Assembly (NCBI RefSeq): GCF_027942865.1
Contig: NC_134526.1
Location: forward strand, 9,270,284-9,334,283
Length of the DNA: 64,000 nt
Origin: Odontesthes bonariensis
Taxonomy: Eukaryota; Chordata; Actinopteri; Atheriniformes; Atherinopsidae
Direction: 5' to 3'
This document shows, in pieces, positions 38,101-53,100 of this stretch; position 1 is the stretch's first letter, and every line of letters starts with the position of its first letter. The position numbers and the translations under genes are program-made. Below the pieces are notes generated by a model. That model ran no database searches, was not told where the DNA came from, and was given only the letters and a program-made list of their open reading frames with translations.

Positions 38101-41100
38101 TTGTTAACAATGTGAAATCTCATGAGACTTATTTGTCTGTAACACTGAGACCATCTGTTGTCCAAAAACTACTGAAAGCACAAGACTCTTTCCAGCTGTA
38201 ATCCCACATTAGGAGACACCTTGTCCTGCTGTTTCACTGACATTAGCTAAAGACTACAACTACCAGCTGTTTTCATGAAGTTGTTTAGCAGTGGGGCTGA
38301 GTATATCTGCCTATCTTCATAAAATAAAGAAAACACTTGCAATAATATAGATATGAAACACAGATAGTGGAAGATGTTCAGCAACACAACATGATGAACA
38401 AACATATCTACACTGCTCTGGTCCACCTCATAGATAAGATCCTAACTTTTGTCAAGTCTTGACAGACTGGTATTTTTGTTAAAGTAGCTTGTCTCACCCA
38501 GGCTTGAGCGAGTGCTGGAGCGCTCAATGATGGTGTGTTTGCTGGGGTTGTTAAGGACTGAACGTTTTGCCAGAGAGATGTCTGCTGTCACCCGCGTGAT
38601 GGATATCCTGAAACAGGGAGCCAGCATGTCACTGGGGTCATAAAAGGAGAACTATTCAATTATATTCCATATAATGTTCAGCTCTCATTCTTACCTGCCC
38701 TCAAACTTGTGTTTCAGAAAATCAAAGAGTGCTTTCTGCATCATGTCGGTCACCTATGGAGTAACATCAGACATTAGATCCAAACCATGAAAGGGAAATT
38801 AGGCATGATGCCACATTTCTATCCGTACCTCATAGCCTTTAAGCGAAGGACCCACAAGAATGATGGGTCTCATGGAGGGAACCACATCATAGGGAGGGAC
38901 ATGCTCCATCTGGACCAGGAAGAGACAGCACCAGAATTGGGGTGATTCACGTTGTCATGTCGCGTCGGCACAGTTTGACATGCCTCACACAGATCTGCAG
39001 CCACACAGCTACACTCATGCACAGGCGCCTGTACTCTTTCTCTCTTCTGATAAAGTTAGATTGATGGATGAAAAGTTTCAGAGTCCATTTGTTTTATTGA
39101 GCGTCCGTGAGTGTTAATAGGAAGGGATCAATTTTGAACTGAGAGCAGTGGCCTCTGTTTCTAATCAAAATGTCCATAATTAAACCAGACGCGAGGGTGT
39201 CAGGGGAGCTCTCGTGACTGTGCTGCAGCTAGGAATACAAACGTCATACTTCACACTTCTTTCTTTTTTTTTTTTTCTTATGCATGAGCACTGGATGGGA
39301 ACTGTCAAATAATCATTCGCACTAATAGCTGTGGTATGATTTTTAGAGTACAATATTCTGAAAAACATCTATATAAATACATGGACTGTTGTCAATGTTC
39401 AAATGTGTACTTTTAAAAAAGTACTGAAATCTAAAGAGCTCTTTACACTAAAAAAACTGACAAACCCACACAGAGACTTATACCGAACACCCACACACAA
39501 ACACAATCCATACTGCAGCACATGAACTTTAGGTTTATTTGTACATTATGAATCATGACAGGAATTACTCATCTGTATGAAATCCATAAGCATCTTCCCG
39601 CTTAAAAAACTACTTTCAGTTGGCTAAAAACACGTCACACGTCTTTTATACTCTAACAAGAATAAAATTGGATGTTTCTTTTTTCTTTCTAGATTTCTGT
39701 GCATGTCCACTCCACTGTGTGTATTGTACAGCACTTCAGGCAGCAGAAAGTACTGGAGTGACCTGTTCCACTACATTACATTGTATAAAGCTGAACAACG
39801 GAAGCTCATTTCACCTCATTTGTATTCACGAGAGCTAAAATTACATAGTTTAAAAGCATCCTAATGGCTCTTGTCAGTAACGGGGGCAAAGCTGGAGCAC
39901 TTAATATAACAAAGCTACTCAGTTTTTTTTAATAAAATGTGGATGTTGCACAGTTTAGATTGGTGAGTAACAGGAAGGATAGTGTACATCAAGCTAGGAG
40001 TTACCATGTATACAGAACAGAAATAAAAATTTGTTCAAGGTTTAGAATGAAAACATTCTTCAATGAGGTAAAGATGCATTCTAGGACTTAAAAAAAACGT
40101 TTTTTTGGACATCTACTAAAATAGGTTTGCATGATTTACTATTTGAAGAGCATTACAATTCTTATAATTTACTATACTGCAGCCAGTCTAGTGACTTTCT
40201 GTCTAAAATGTTTAATTTTAGTCTCTGTAAGGACTCCCTCACAAAAAACCCAGTCTGTCCTGACTGGTTGAAAATGATGGAGAGCTGCTCATCCCTCCGC
40301 TCTCTTCAACGAGAATATATGATTAAAGCGAAACCAAATTTGATGTTTCAATGTACATCTTTCCACATGCGCCACTTATACACAAACTGGCATAATAATG
40401 ACAAAATAAAAAAACATAAAAAAAAAACATCCTGCTCTTTGGGGCATACACTAATTTGTGTCCAATTAAAATATTTCCTTTTATATCCCACCCCAGGACT
40501 TTAAATTTGCAAATTCAGCAGGGCAGATGCATAATGGTGCACAGCGCTCGCTCGGGCTGACTGACTCAATCAGAAAAGAGTGGGCTCTCCAATGTGTAAA
40601 AGAAAAAACCCAAAACATGGTGACTTAAGTATTTTCCTAGCTAATTAGTTGGACTTTTAAAAGGCCAAACACCAAAAAGCATGAAAATAACTGCTTTAAT
40701 ATTCCAACTAAACAAATCAGTATTGAGCAGATGCTGTGATTGCTACTGTACCGTAAATGTTGTCCATATCTCTTACCCCTAATATTGCCTTATGTTAGCA
40801 TATGCTGAGCATAAATTGTACTGAGAGGCATAAAAACAGCCAATTGTGGTCTCCTGTCACTGAAATTAGCCATGGTGAATTAAAATGAGAGCATGTCAGA
40901 ATGCATTACAGCCACACTCTGACTAACAGGGTCTGGGACACATCTGCACCTGCATCTTCACACTGACAGCTGTGATACAAGCTCAGGGGAAATGACAGAA
41001 GCGTCACCGTGACTTACAAGTGATTCTCTGGACGTTTTGGACTGAATGTGTATTTGGAAGCAAGAAGAACCGAGTGAGACGAAAAGCAACAGGATTAAAT

Positions 41101-44100
41101 GTTAGGTGTTAGTGTTGAGAACAAACCACACTCACCGACTTCTGTTTCTGTTTAGCTGGGCCACCTACAGTATCATTCCACATAAAAGCAAGAAGAGACA
41201 CACAAGAGCACATTTAGTTATTGACAGGTTAGGATTAGGAGGGAATTGGGAGATGAGCTGTTTATTGATTAGAGTTTACATCAACTACCTCCTTTTAAAA
41301 CACCAGCATCAGCAGCAACACCCATTTCAGAGAGTATCAGTTAGTTCAATGCCTCCCCAAGCTAATCAAGCACAGAAACACACATCCAAACATATCTTAG
41401 CAAAACCATCCAGAAGGAAGCCCGAGGGGCCAAACAGGGTTAGATTTGGGAGCTAGGGTGGCAGCAGGGATGGTTAAGCTGTGAGCAGCTAGCGAAAAAT
41501 TGGGAAGGGAAGGAGAGATTACACCTGACCATATCTTAGAGGATGAGTTCAGGAAAGAGAAGGAGAAGGAGGGAGACTGGTTAGGTAAGTATGGTTTCCT
41601 GGGCCCCTAATGTTACCTTCTTAAAGAAGGGCAGTCGGTGGGCGTTGGCCTGGGGGGACGTTACACTGCCTGACATGCCCTTGGAGGAGCGAGGGTCACC
41701 CTGGGACTCAGGGGGCTCCTCGGCATCCAGGTCGAGGGGGTCAACGTCAAAGGCCACCGTGGACATGTCCACGTGAGCTGATGATTGGGCGGGTTGGTGG
41801 TGCAGAGGCACAGAACAGAGGTCGAGGAAGAGGAGCAAGCGGCATGAGGTGAAGGGAAAGAGATTAGAGGAAATCACAAAGAAAAAGCAAAAGGGGGAAG
41901 AATGAAAAGAAAGCAGAATGTGAGGTATTCAGAAGGAGACAAGAGATGGTAATATAGTATGATTCAAACAGTTTAAAAGAAGAGAACATCAGATAATCAT
42001 GAAGCAAAGCACAGATGTAGAGTGTCGTAACAATAACAGCAGAGAAGAAGATGAATTCAGTGTGAAAGCAACTAAAGTTGAAGTGTAGATGTGAAAGAAG
42101 TGAGGAAAAATGAGGAGCTGCAGAGGAAACTGAGAGAAAGTAGGTGGCAGAAAAAAGGAATCAAGCTAAGAAGAAATTTGGGGCTTTGATTTGTTGGTGG
42201 TGATGGTGGACAGAGATGGCAAGTGTCCAGTTTTAAAGGCTTCCTTTGGGATTTTTTGGAGATAAACCAATTCATTTTTGGTGGGAAGCTAGATGTAGAA
42301 ATGGAAAATGATGCACCCATCTTGGCCAACAACTTGCTAGCTGAGTTCATCACCAAACTAGAAATAGGAGAAGCGATCTGGCAGTTTAAAAAAATGAAAA
42401 AATCCACATACTAGTCTCTGAAAAGCTGTAACTAACCAGCTGCTGGAGGTAGCTTCACATTTAATGGAAAGATATGACACAACTCTCGTTTCAGAGCTTG
42501 AAAAAAACATTTCCCACGTTTCCCAAAATTCGCAGTTTAATTTTCTCCATTTTCACTACCAAGAAGGCAGCTCTGTATCATCCCTGTGAAGCAAACTCAC
42601 ACAAACCAGAGAACTTAACAAGTTTAATCAGTGCGGTCCATTCTCATCTCTATTTCAGTCCTGTCCTGCGTGCTAATGACACACCTCAGACTTCTCTCAC
42701 TCCACACAGCAACCCACTGAGACATACTGTGATTAATCATCATGCCTGAATAACTAGCCAATTTATATCTTCATCTAAATATCAGGGGCCCGTCTCAACT
42801 CATTGTCAGGGCCGCACACGCAGAAATGATAATGGCACCTGATAGGGACACCGTGTGACCTCACCTGTGCCGGGTGGGGTGGGCCTGCGGGTTCCCGTAG
42901 CAACATCGAGACTAGAACTTCCTCCTGATTTACTGTAACGGTGAAAGCAAGCACAAATATGTCAAATCCTATCCAGTGTCATCCTTATTCTAAACTATTT
43001 TCTTTAAATGTTGCTCATAATAATCATGATAAACACATACATTCCTGGATTGTACCTGTAAATGCAGAGAACACTAGAGCCCTGTTTGTAAATACCGTAG
43101 TTGCGCAGAGGAATAAAGTGACTCACAGCAGCGCTTTTTGTCTATTTTGGAACGATTTACGGTGCCTGGTAGATGAGGAGTGACTCATGTTCGACCTGTT
43201 TCAAAAAGTGGGGTTGACGTTTGCGCTGCTGTTGCTATAGATAAAGATGGCCTTTCATGCTTACCTGGAGCTGAGCCGGTTTTGCCTCATCCGTTGCTCC
43301 TGCACCATACGGGTGTTCTCCAGTTTGACCGGGCTGGGAATGAAGCCCACCTCACAGCCCTCCTTCACCAGACGTCCGATCCACCAGTCATTGTTGTACT
43401 TCTGCACACACAGTCAGGCAGCAGTAAGCAATGATACATCAGCTCTTGTGGCAAATACACAGTTATGTTTACCATCGTTTTTCTCATGCTTTTTATACAC
43501 TGTGACCAAAATGATAAGATACAGTCGCACAGTGTTATACTCTCTGGTCTATAAAGGCTTGTTACTTGGACACTGTTCTTGTCTGTACCTGTTTTTTACC
43601 ATCATTTACACGTAAATCATTAGTTTATGGACCCTGAGAAACCAGATAACTACTTTTATCTATCTTTTTGTTTCACCAAATTTGTATCACCTTTCTATCG
43701 CTGCACTGCAGCTTGTGCTGCTGCTGACACCCACTCATGGCCTGGCTACGGTTTACACTGAAGGAGGCTTTGCAGTAAGATACAGCAAAGCATGAACCCT
43801 CATTTGGCTTTCCACCCACCATCACTGCGAGTTGTTTCAAGGGGGAGAAGCTTGAAGCTCTGCTGTTGAAACCCTCTGCCTTAAACCCTTCCAGAGTTCT
43901 CCCGACAGCCAGCACGATTACAAGCACGGCTGAGACACGCTACAGTAACAGCTCGGCTGGGATTTTAAATTGGACCACCGTCCTTGTTCCCGTATACATG
44001 TGCAGGGGGAGAAAAGTTATTGACTGAAGTATGTGAGACACCGTAATACAGTGTGAGTAAATGTTCAAGACATTTCAAGACAAGAAAGTGTCGAACTTTC

Positions 44101-47100
44101 TCAGTGGGAGAGTAAGCTAATTTCACTGCATAGATGTTGTCTTTCAGTTACTTGAATGGAGATTCTCTCTGAAGATGCTGCGGTTGTAAAGTCAAGATTT
44201 TATCAGAGCAAAGTAACAGTCTCTTAGTTGTCTGACAAAAGATAGCATCATCTGGGTGTCTTAGTCAACTTTTGAGAAGCTCAGTTTCATACAATTTTGG
44301 TCAAACTAACATATCTGCATGTATTTTAAAAGTTCAGTTTTGGTTGGACTTACAAAATAATTTGTTTTTTTCCAAGTGTCATGTAAACATGCTTAGTGTA
44401 AGTTAGAGAATCTAATGATGCTGTGTGCTGAAATCAATCATGGCTTTATGTTTTATTGTGCATGGACAAGAGTTTACGAGAGTATGTGGGATGTTAAAAC
44501 CTCTTTAATGTGCAAGAAGTCTTTGGCTTCAAAGGAAATGGCCATGCCCTGCACAGGAACTTCATCGCTGGGGCCGGGGTTGTAACCAACGTTTGTGCGC
44601 ACAGCAAATGCCACTGGTTTGGTCTGGAAGCATATTGAGATACGCAAAAACACAGAGGTGAGAGCTCAGAGCAGATTTAACAGTGTCAAAACTTCCAAAA
44701 CGAACAATGACCAACCACATCACAAACGTGAATGACGTGCAATCGTAGATCTCTAACCTTTGCTTTCTCAAGTGTGGCAAGAGCCTGTCTGTCGGCCTCC
44801 TTCCTCAGAGCCTCGGGATCCTCCTCCAGGGACACGTCCGAGTCTGATGGCCGGCTGGTGTATGAGTCTGCAGAACCCTGAAATGCAAAGGGGATTTACA
44901 TAAAGGTGAGGAGGAAGAAAGTACCAAGAGACGAACGCAGAGCCTCTGAATCATACTTTCTGAGAGAAAAAAAAGAAGCGTATAGCCTAAGAAAATAAAC
45001 ATGTGGAGCTCCAGCTTTTCTATGTGTGCAAGAGTTGAACCAGATTACCTGTTTGTTCATCTTCTCTCTCCACCTTACTGTACATTCACGCATGCGTCCT
45101 GGCCCTTAGTTGTCAGGACTGAAACCTACAAAAACACAAAATGGGCCCCTGGCCTTCATCTTGCATGCAAGCTGACTCTGTGTAATTTGAGGTGGAAAGG
45201 ATGCATAACAACTGGCCGATATTTTCACTGAAGCCCCAGTGCAGTTGAGGTCCTAAATCTTTATGCAAAAGGCACAATAGATTTAGTGTGTGGGTGTGTC
45301 AAGTACAGACAAAAACATGGACAGAGAGGGGAAAAAATGGCCTGAGGACTGTTTATAATATCAGTGAGGATATAAATTTCTCATGAAGTGGCTACAGTTT
45401 CCAACACATTCACCACTCATGCACAGTAACTTGACTCTCTCCTGCTGACCCCAATCCAGACACCCATGCCACAATAAAAACCTGCTCCCCCTATGAGCCT
45501 GCAGCACTGGCCCAAAGTACTGTTCAGCTTCTGAAGAGTTTGAGTGTTCAATTTATATAACAATCCCACTTGTTTCTGTTTTATTTTTTGAGCTGACAGG
45601 TTGCTTGGCGCTTTGTAGGAGGTACTGACAAGCATGTGAACAGCTGAATGTGCCAGGCAGAAGAAGTGAGTCACTAGGTGTAGGTTTTTAAAATAGAGGT
45701 GAGAATGCACAAAGATGACATACACCATATGTAATGCTGATTGAACATTCTCTGCACATTTGTAGTCAGACATCACACTTAGCGAGTATGTCACTGAACA
45801 GATGCCAGGTACCGTTTGGTAATTAGTTTCCGAACGCAGTTTGAGGAATATGTTACAAACTTTTTCTAAGTTTTACAAAGTAAAAGTTTTACTTTCTCAG
45901 TGCATGAGAGTTTAAAAAGGAGATGAATAAAATCACAAGTTTAATATGTTTTAGAAATCTTTATCCAGGAATTAGAGGAAACACTGATTTAGCATCTAAA
46001 CTTTTGGTTCGGTGACAAGGGGTCTAAGTGAATTCCCGGATTCCTGGAAGTACCTCACAGGCAGTGATGATGGATCGAGGCGTCCTGTTGGGCACTTATT
46101 TGAAGAGATACCTCCTGCACTTAACTGTGAGAACTAAAGTTAAACACAGAGGCCTTGTCTCTCACCTCTATAAATGTTTAACTGAGGCCTTATACAAACC
46201 ATTCACTTTGTTTAAGTATGGTCAAAATATCATCACACACTTTAGATTCTTGGGCCTTTCGAAGTGAAGCTAAGAATTAACCCGAATTTTAACTTTAAGT
46301 TCTTTTTATTACAACTTTGTTTGGCAACTTCTATGACTCACGAAATGTACTTTGGATGCTAACGTAATGGTAGGTTGTCGATGGAAACCACAACATGCAG
46401 TGTAAGAAAGGAAGTTATTCTCTTCTTGCTGGGACAGGTTGCACAACTGATGCTTTCTATTGGACGGTTGCATTATGCCAAAAACACCAAATAATATTTC
46501 CTGGTCAGAGCTAAAAGAGAAACCCTGCATTTCATCATAAACTTTGGCGGATGTCTTTTTTAGTTTTAACTTGCTTGCTTGCTCACATGTTAAGAGACTA
46601 TTTTGGATATGTTCTTTCTCTGGTTACAGGGGTGGCCGTGGCTCAGGAGACCGAACAGGTCTTTGCACTCCAAAGATGGTGCAGATGGGCTCAGTGTTGT
46701 AACAAAGAAATCCACTTAATAAAGTGTTTTAAATGGTCAACAAGACAAGAAAGCATTTAAATTCAGTCCATTTACCAGAAGCTATATAAATATACATGCA
46801 TTTTAAGTGAACCCTTGGCTATCTCTGCGGATGTATTCATCAATAATAGATGGTATTACTATAATTATGTGATTCATTTGTGTGTGAGAGGCTGTTCAGA
46901 CCTGATATCATCATGTGTCCTGTGGGATCTGATCATAATGGACAGCTTTAAGTTCTTTTTATAACACATTTGATATTAAAATGCATCCCGACATGCAGAG
47001 ACCACTTGCGATCGGATCTCATTCAGCTGTTTACAAGAAAATAAACACATGGTATTCATAAGTTTCTGACCTGCCTCAGTTGCATTTATCCCAGAATGAT

Positions 47101-50100
47101 ACGAGATAAATAATAAATTATTAGTGATGTTGCAGAGATCAGAATCAGTGAATCTTTGCCGACTACAGACACACAAAGTGAAGTCTTTAAACTCTCTGCA
47201 GTTGTGATTCTGGACCAGTCTCTAAAGGTAAGGCTGAAAACCTATGCTCAAAATAACCTGCCTGTTACACATCCGTGGGCTGTGTAACAGGCAGGTTCTA
47301 ATGTACAACATACAGTATACCACCTTTGCTGCAATGCTCCCGCTCAAGTTTTGCTTTGTTACATTAAAAATCAGTTCTGAGAAGCATAAATGTATCACTC
47401 CCAGATCTGACAGAGCAAATCTAATGCTTTGGTGCTGCGCTTACAGCTGCTTTTGTTCACTGTCACTGCAGGAATGAACACAAAAGAACAAGCAGGAGGT
47501 TTTCTGTGAATTACACGACACGTTTTACAATACGTTTTTTTTTTTCATAAACTGGAGAAGCAATAAAACATCATTGTGAAAACTGCTGCCTGTATGCATG
47601 TGGTCCTTCAATGTGACCCAGGACACATTTATGTCCCTTCGACAAACGTGAAGATGCCTCCTCTTCTTTGTAGAATAAAAAACGACTAATCTCAGCAACA
47701 AGAAAACAAAAATGAATAAAAAAATCAAAAATTGAAAGCTCAATGCACCAAATACATTTGAGTCTGTGTTATAAAAATTCTGAGATGTACAACCCCTGAC
47801 AAATGTAGTGGAACTGCCACACTTGGAGGATAATTGCGCTTGCAATCAACTTGTAATTTACATTTCTAAAACAAACACCTGCACAAGTCTAAATATGCAA
47901 ATGAGTCTTCAGTTGAAACAGAGTGTCTGCAGAGCTTAACTACCTGTTGTACCTGGCTGACTGACAGGAAACGTGGCCCCAACAATAGAAATGTCAGTTA
48001 AAACAATGCAAGGCATTGTAACATTTCCTCAAGAAGGTCATGAAACTGCGGCAAAAGATGTTGGCTGTTCCAAGTCAGAACATTTGGTAAAGTAAACGGG
48101 AAGGCTGTATGAGGGAAACTGGTCGATAAAGGAAGGCGTAAAGTGTGTCAGGACAAAAAACTCAAAGCAATACGTCTGAAAATAGAAAATGAACAACAAA
48201 AAATAGAAGACGAATGGGCAGAAACAGAAGTCAGTATTTGTGACTGAACTGTATGAAATTGTCTAAAGGAAATGTGATTTACATCCAGAAAAGCCAAATG
48301 TAAGCCATCACTAACACATAAAAATGAAGAAAACAAGGTTACAGTGTGTTAAAGACAAGCAGTTATAGACTGTGGATGATTGGATGAAAGTAATATTCAG
48401 TGATGAATCACCAATCTACATTGGACAAGGAGATAATGATGGTGCAGGTCCAATGATACATATAAGAATGACTGCCTGAGGGAAACAAGCACATTTCCAC
48501 AATCATTGATGATTTAGCTTTAATGTCGGGAAAAGGACCAGGGGAGATGGCAATCATTTCACCTACAATAACCGCACAGGTGGAAATGAACATTTTTCTG
48601 ATTCATCACTTAATCATCAATTAAAATTAGGCTTGGTGATGCTGAGGTTATTTTTCAGGATAATGATGCATCTTACCACAGAGCAAAGAGCGTTCAAACT
48701 GGACGTATCAGCTCGATAACATCATTTTATGAAGCCAGAATCTTCAGCTATCAAATAAATCTATGTTTTGTTTCTATTTTTCTCTACAAAATAAGAAAGA
48801 GGAATGAACATCCTCGGTGTGGTTTTTCCATATTGTTTTTATTGAATTGCTCTATCAAAATGATGTTTATATTTGTGAAAAAGATGTTTGAAGCCTTTCG
48901 TGGCACCACAGGAAGCTGCGTGACATCTTAAATGGTGGAGAAAAAAAAACGAGATTTGTCAACTTAAAGATCACGCTGAAATACAGTTTTTAGTTGTATC
49001 GACTTTACTTTTCTTTTGCTGCTTTACTCTTCTACTTTAAAAGATTTAAAACCAGAACACATTGTTAAATGTTTTAAATCTTTCTGGCTTCCAGCTTACA
49101 AAAGGGCAATGTGTAGCCAGTACCTCATTTTGGACGATTCTTCCTTCTGAACCTTCAAAGATTTATTCAAATAAATAATAAAACAATCAAACTAGATCCA
49201 GATTGGACTTATTAGTGTCTCTCTTCTTTCCTCTGACATTAATCAGACTGACACTTTTCCTCATAGCAACGTCACATCTGGCAACTGACGCATCAGAATC
49301 CCCTAAGCCCCTAACAAAACATTATCCAGGCCTTTCCACACACGCAAATCAGGCAAAAAAACAGATTCATTTGTGAAATTGTGTCTTGACTATTGCAGTT
49401 GGCAGGTTTTGACATGGTGGGAAAATGCAAGGAACGGTGAAGAGGCTAAAAACTGTCTTTAGTTAAACAGACAATGTTTACGAGTGCAGTGCTAAAAGCC
49501 AGAAGATTGGGCTTTAAGTCCAACTCTAACCTCTGTATTTTGTTGTGTCTTTTTTTAAAAGTGTCCTGCTGGCCTATCTGTAAAGACGTATACTGTGTCA
49601 CAGCAGCGCCCCGGGTTTGATTTCAGTGAAGGGTCTTTATTGCAAGCCATATATCTCCTCTCACTGCCCATGTTTCCTGTCTGTGTTCCAACCGGCACCA
49701 TCAAGCAGTGGCAAAATGTCAAAGTGGAACTTCTCAAAAAAAATCTTAATCAAGAAAAAAACACGTCAAACTAAATACACACCTAACTGGAGTCTTGGGT
49801 CTAAATATATCCAGAGAAAAAACTGGTCATGCTATGGGCATCTTTGTGGTGTGTCAGAGTTTGCACAGGCATTTGTGTGTGATTAATCCTCCTTTACGCT
49901 TATGATTACCACATGTGTCCCTGCACATTTTAAAATGAAACAACAAACACTAATGTTGATTCTAGCTCTGCCACCTGTCGCACTGAGGCGCTCTGCGACT
50001 TGGCAACAGCACTCTGAACGTAGACACTCCCTGTTACCAAGGCGATGGCTGGCTACCCGGCACGTCCTCGGGCATCCACAAACCATCCCCACTTCCTGTT

Positions 50101-53100
50101 TCATTTACTCAAATAATCAAAGTGGTGTGCCAGCATCCCTCTCGAGTAGGAGGATTGATACTGTGAGTGTCATTCAGCTTCTAATGAGGAAAACAACCTG
50201 TGTGACTCCCTGAGTCATCTTGTGAACCACACGATGGAGCACTTGATGGGGAACCCACTGGAATGTTTTTTTGAGAAAAAATGCAGGAATCACGTCAGAA
50301 ACAACCTTGGACTAACCTGCTCACTACAGCAGGTGACGATCCAGCAACAGCAAGTAGGAGTAGGAAGGAGAGGCGTTTGTATAATCTTGTGTCTGTGAAT
50401 CACTCGGCCATTTGATTCACGTCACACACAAGCAGAAAAAAAGAGACTGAGAGGGACACAAAAGTCAATATTTGGTAGACGAGGGAAGAGATGAAGTAGA
50501 AGCTATTCAACAAACTCTCAAAGCCCTTTCTTCCCTGAAACTATCAGAAATTGCTAATAGATAAGCAAATTAATAAACTTTCTACACATTTTCATTTCTT
50601 TCTCTTTGTCCTCTTCTTCTTCTCCTTCTTCTTCTCTGATGTCATTAGGTAGTGTCTCTAATTTAGCTGCTTGCTTCACTTCACATACAGCTCCTGTTCA
50701 AAATAGCTACAGGCCACCTGATGGCAGAGCGGCCTTCCTATTGGCTGGGCCACAGTAGAGACCCCAGTGTCATAGTAACCATCACCGCAGCTTGTTATGG
50801 GCAGCCAGGGAGGGCTTCAGGAAGAATACAAAGAGAAGATCTAGGAATCGATTATAAATAAAATGCACAAAAGGAAAATATCAGGCAGGTAAGCTACAGA
50901 AAGGGGGATTTAATCCTACGAGACCACGTAGGTTTGAGTGAAACAAAACATGATGGCATTTGAGGACATTTTCAAATGGAAATATCACCTTTTTTTTAAG
51001 TAATAAGACAATCTAACCAAAAGTTTTCGGGGTGAAACACACCAGCAGTCTAAGTCTCCATCATTTTCTGCATAGTGGCCCGCCACCATGATGAATCTAC
51101 ACCTCCTTAGCATTGATACTGAATAAATGGAGTCAGGAAAAGAGAGCAACAAAACAGAGCGGGGTAATAGAATAAGGAATGAGGACGGGATGGCAAAAGA
51201 CAAATGCTTTGAATAATGAGGGCTGAAAAGAGTCACCCTCCAGCAAGGAAATCAAATAACATAGTTTCTTCCGATGCAACAAGGGAGCAGCAGAATGAAC
51301 TAAAGCACTTTTGTTTTGGTGAGACCATGAAAATATCAATTTTGTGATGATTCTCCAATCTTTCCTCTATTTCAAGCAGAGTAAATCATCACTACAGTGT
51401 CTTCCTATATATGTGCCAGAAAACAGGGAAGAGTTTAAAATTTGAATCTGTCACTGCCACGTGCAACAGGAACATCACAGCAGGTGTTGTCAGACTTCAC
51501 AACGTATGACTAAGAAGTGATTACCATCAGAGAACTAACACATACTGAAACTCCCTGCCCTGATAATTAAACAGATAAAAATATCTTCACACTTATCACA
51601 TCAGATGATGTGAAAACAAACAAAAAAAGAGGTAAAAGTGTAAACAACATATCTTCTTTGACTTGACTCTGACTCTCTTCCGATCAGGGACGCAACATAT
51701 CTAGTCCCCTGCTCACCAAACCTCAGCTCTACCATGCAGTCACATTGTACAGAGTTAACAGCTCATGCTGTGAAGACAGCATGAAGAGAAGGAGAAGCTG
51801 AAATAAAAGGGGAAGTAACAAAACATATGTTGCTGAAGCTCTTGCCCGGTGGCTGTAAATGGCTATATTCCTTTTCTCTGTCACAGCGTCATGGCAACCA
51901 GCTGGACGGCGTGGAAATAACAAGAAAGATGAGTCATGGACTGGACAGAACAGAAATCCCCATTATCAGAGAGCAGAACGGGGAATCCAACAGCAAGAAC
52001 AGTTCAATCAGTCCTGATTATTTTCAAGGGGATGAAATTTGATCTGATATTTAGGAATATATTTAGGAATGCAATTATGGTGGAGCAATAAAAGTAACAT
52101 CACTAGCATGTTATATTCAAAGGATGGTATAACATATCAATATACTACCGGAACTCATGTTCAGGCTTCACATCTGTGTTGACTTAAAATGATGTGAAAT
52201 TCAGGTGGATACTTTGGGCTCTAGTGATGGATCGGGGAAAAACAGACACCCTTCTGCCAGTGATATCAGTGGGTCTACTCGCTTTCCTATCGCCACTGCA
52301 TGAGTTGGCTAGAAGTGATCCCAACTCGTGAGGAATGAGTATATCTCTGTCTTGTTGACACGATGAATGTGCCACAGAGAATAAAAAATTGCCAGCATTC
52401 ATTTGAACATTTTCAGCAGAGTCGGTACCGTGTTTCCTTCCATGCAAACAAACCTCTTGTGTTTGTATAAACCATATAATCAATTTGCGCCACTGCCGCT
52501 GCTGCTGTATCTAAGCGGGTCATTTAGCATATGCGTCGGCTGATATGCCGTTTGGAAGGTGCGCAGACTCGGCCCACTCAGTGCACTTCTGGTGTGCATG
52601 TGTAAATGATGTTGGCCCAGTTAGAGTGGAGACAACGTCAACCTGAGCCTGGAAACTGTGTGACGGCCGGGTTGAGTTTGATATCAGGTAGCCTTTTCAT
52701 GTGTAAAACTGCTGATATTGTTTAATCTGGATAGCAGAATTTAATATAAACCAAACACATCGCCACGTGCTGATCTTGATCTTTAATCAATCTTTGATCA
52801 GCAGAGAGTTAACAAACATCAACTGATAATCTTTGACCCTTTTCCAGACAAATAACAAATATGACAACAAATGGGACTACTTCTGGGTTTACGACAGAAA
52901 TCTTTGAATGCCACTTTCAGCTCAGAAAAAGTGATGTATTTCTCATAGATGGAAAATAATTGTTAAAAGTAATGCTAAATCATCCCACAGCCCTAACTGC
53001 AAACATTATGTAAAATCTATAACCAAACTGAGCCAATGAAATCTTGGTTTACTCCAGCTTTAAGTTAATCTGGCATCTCAGTGTCACTATAACCAGATCC

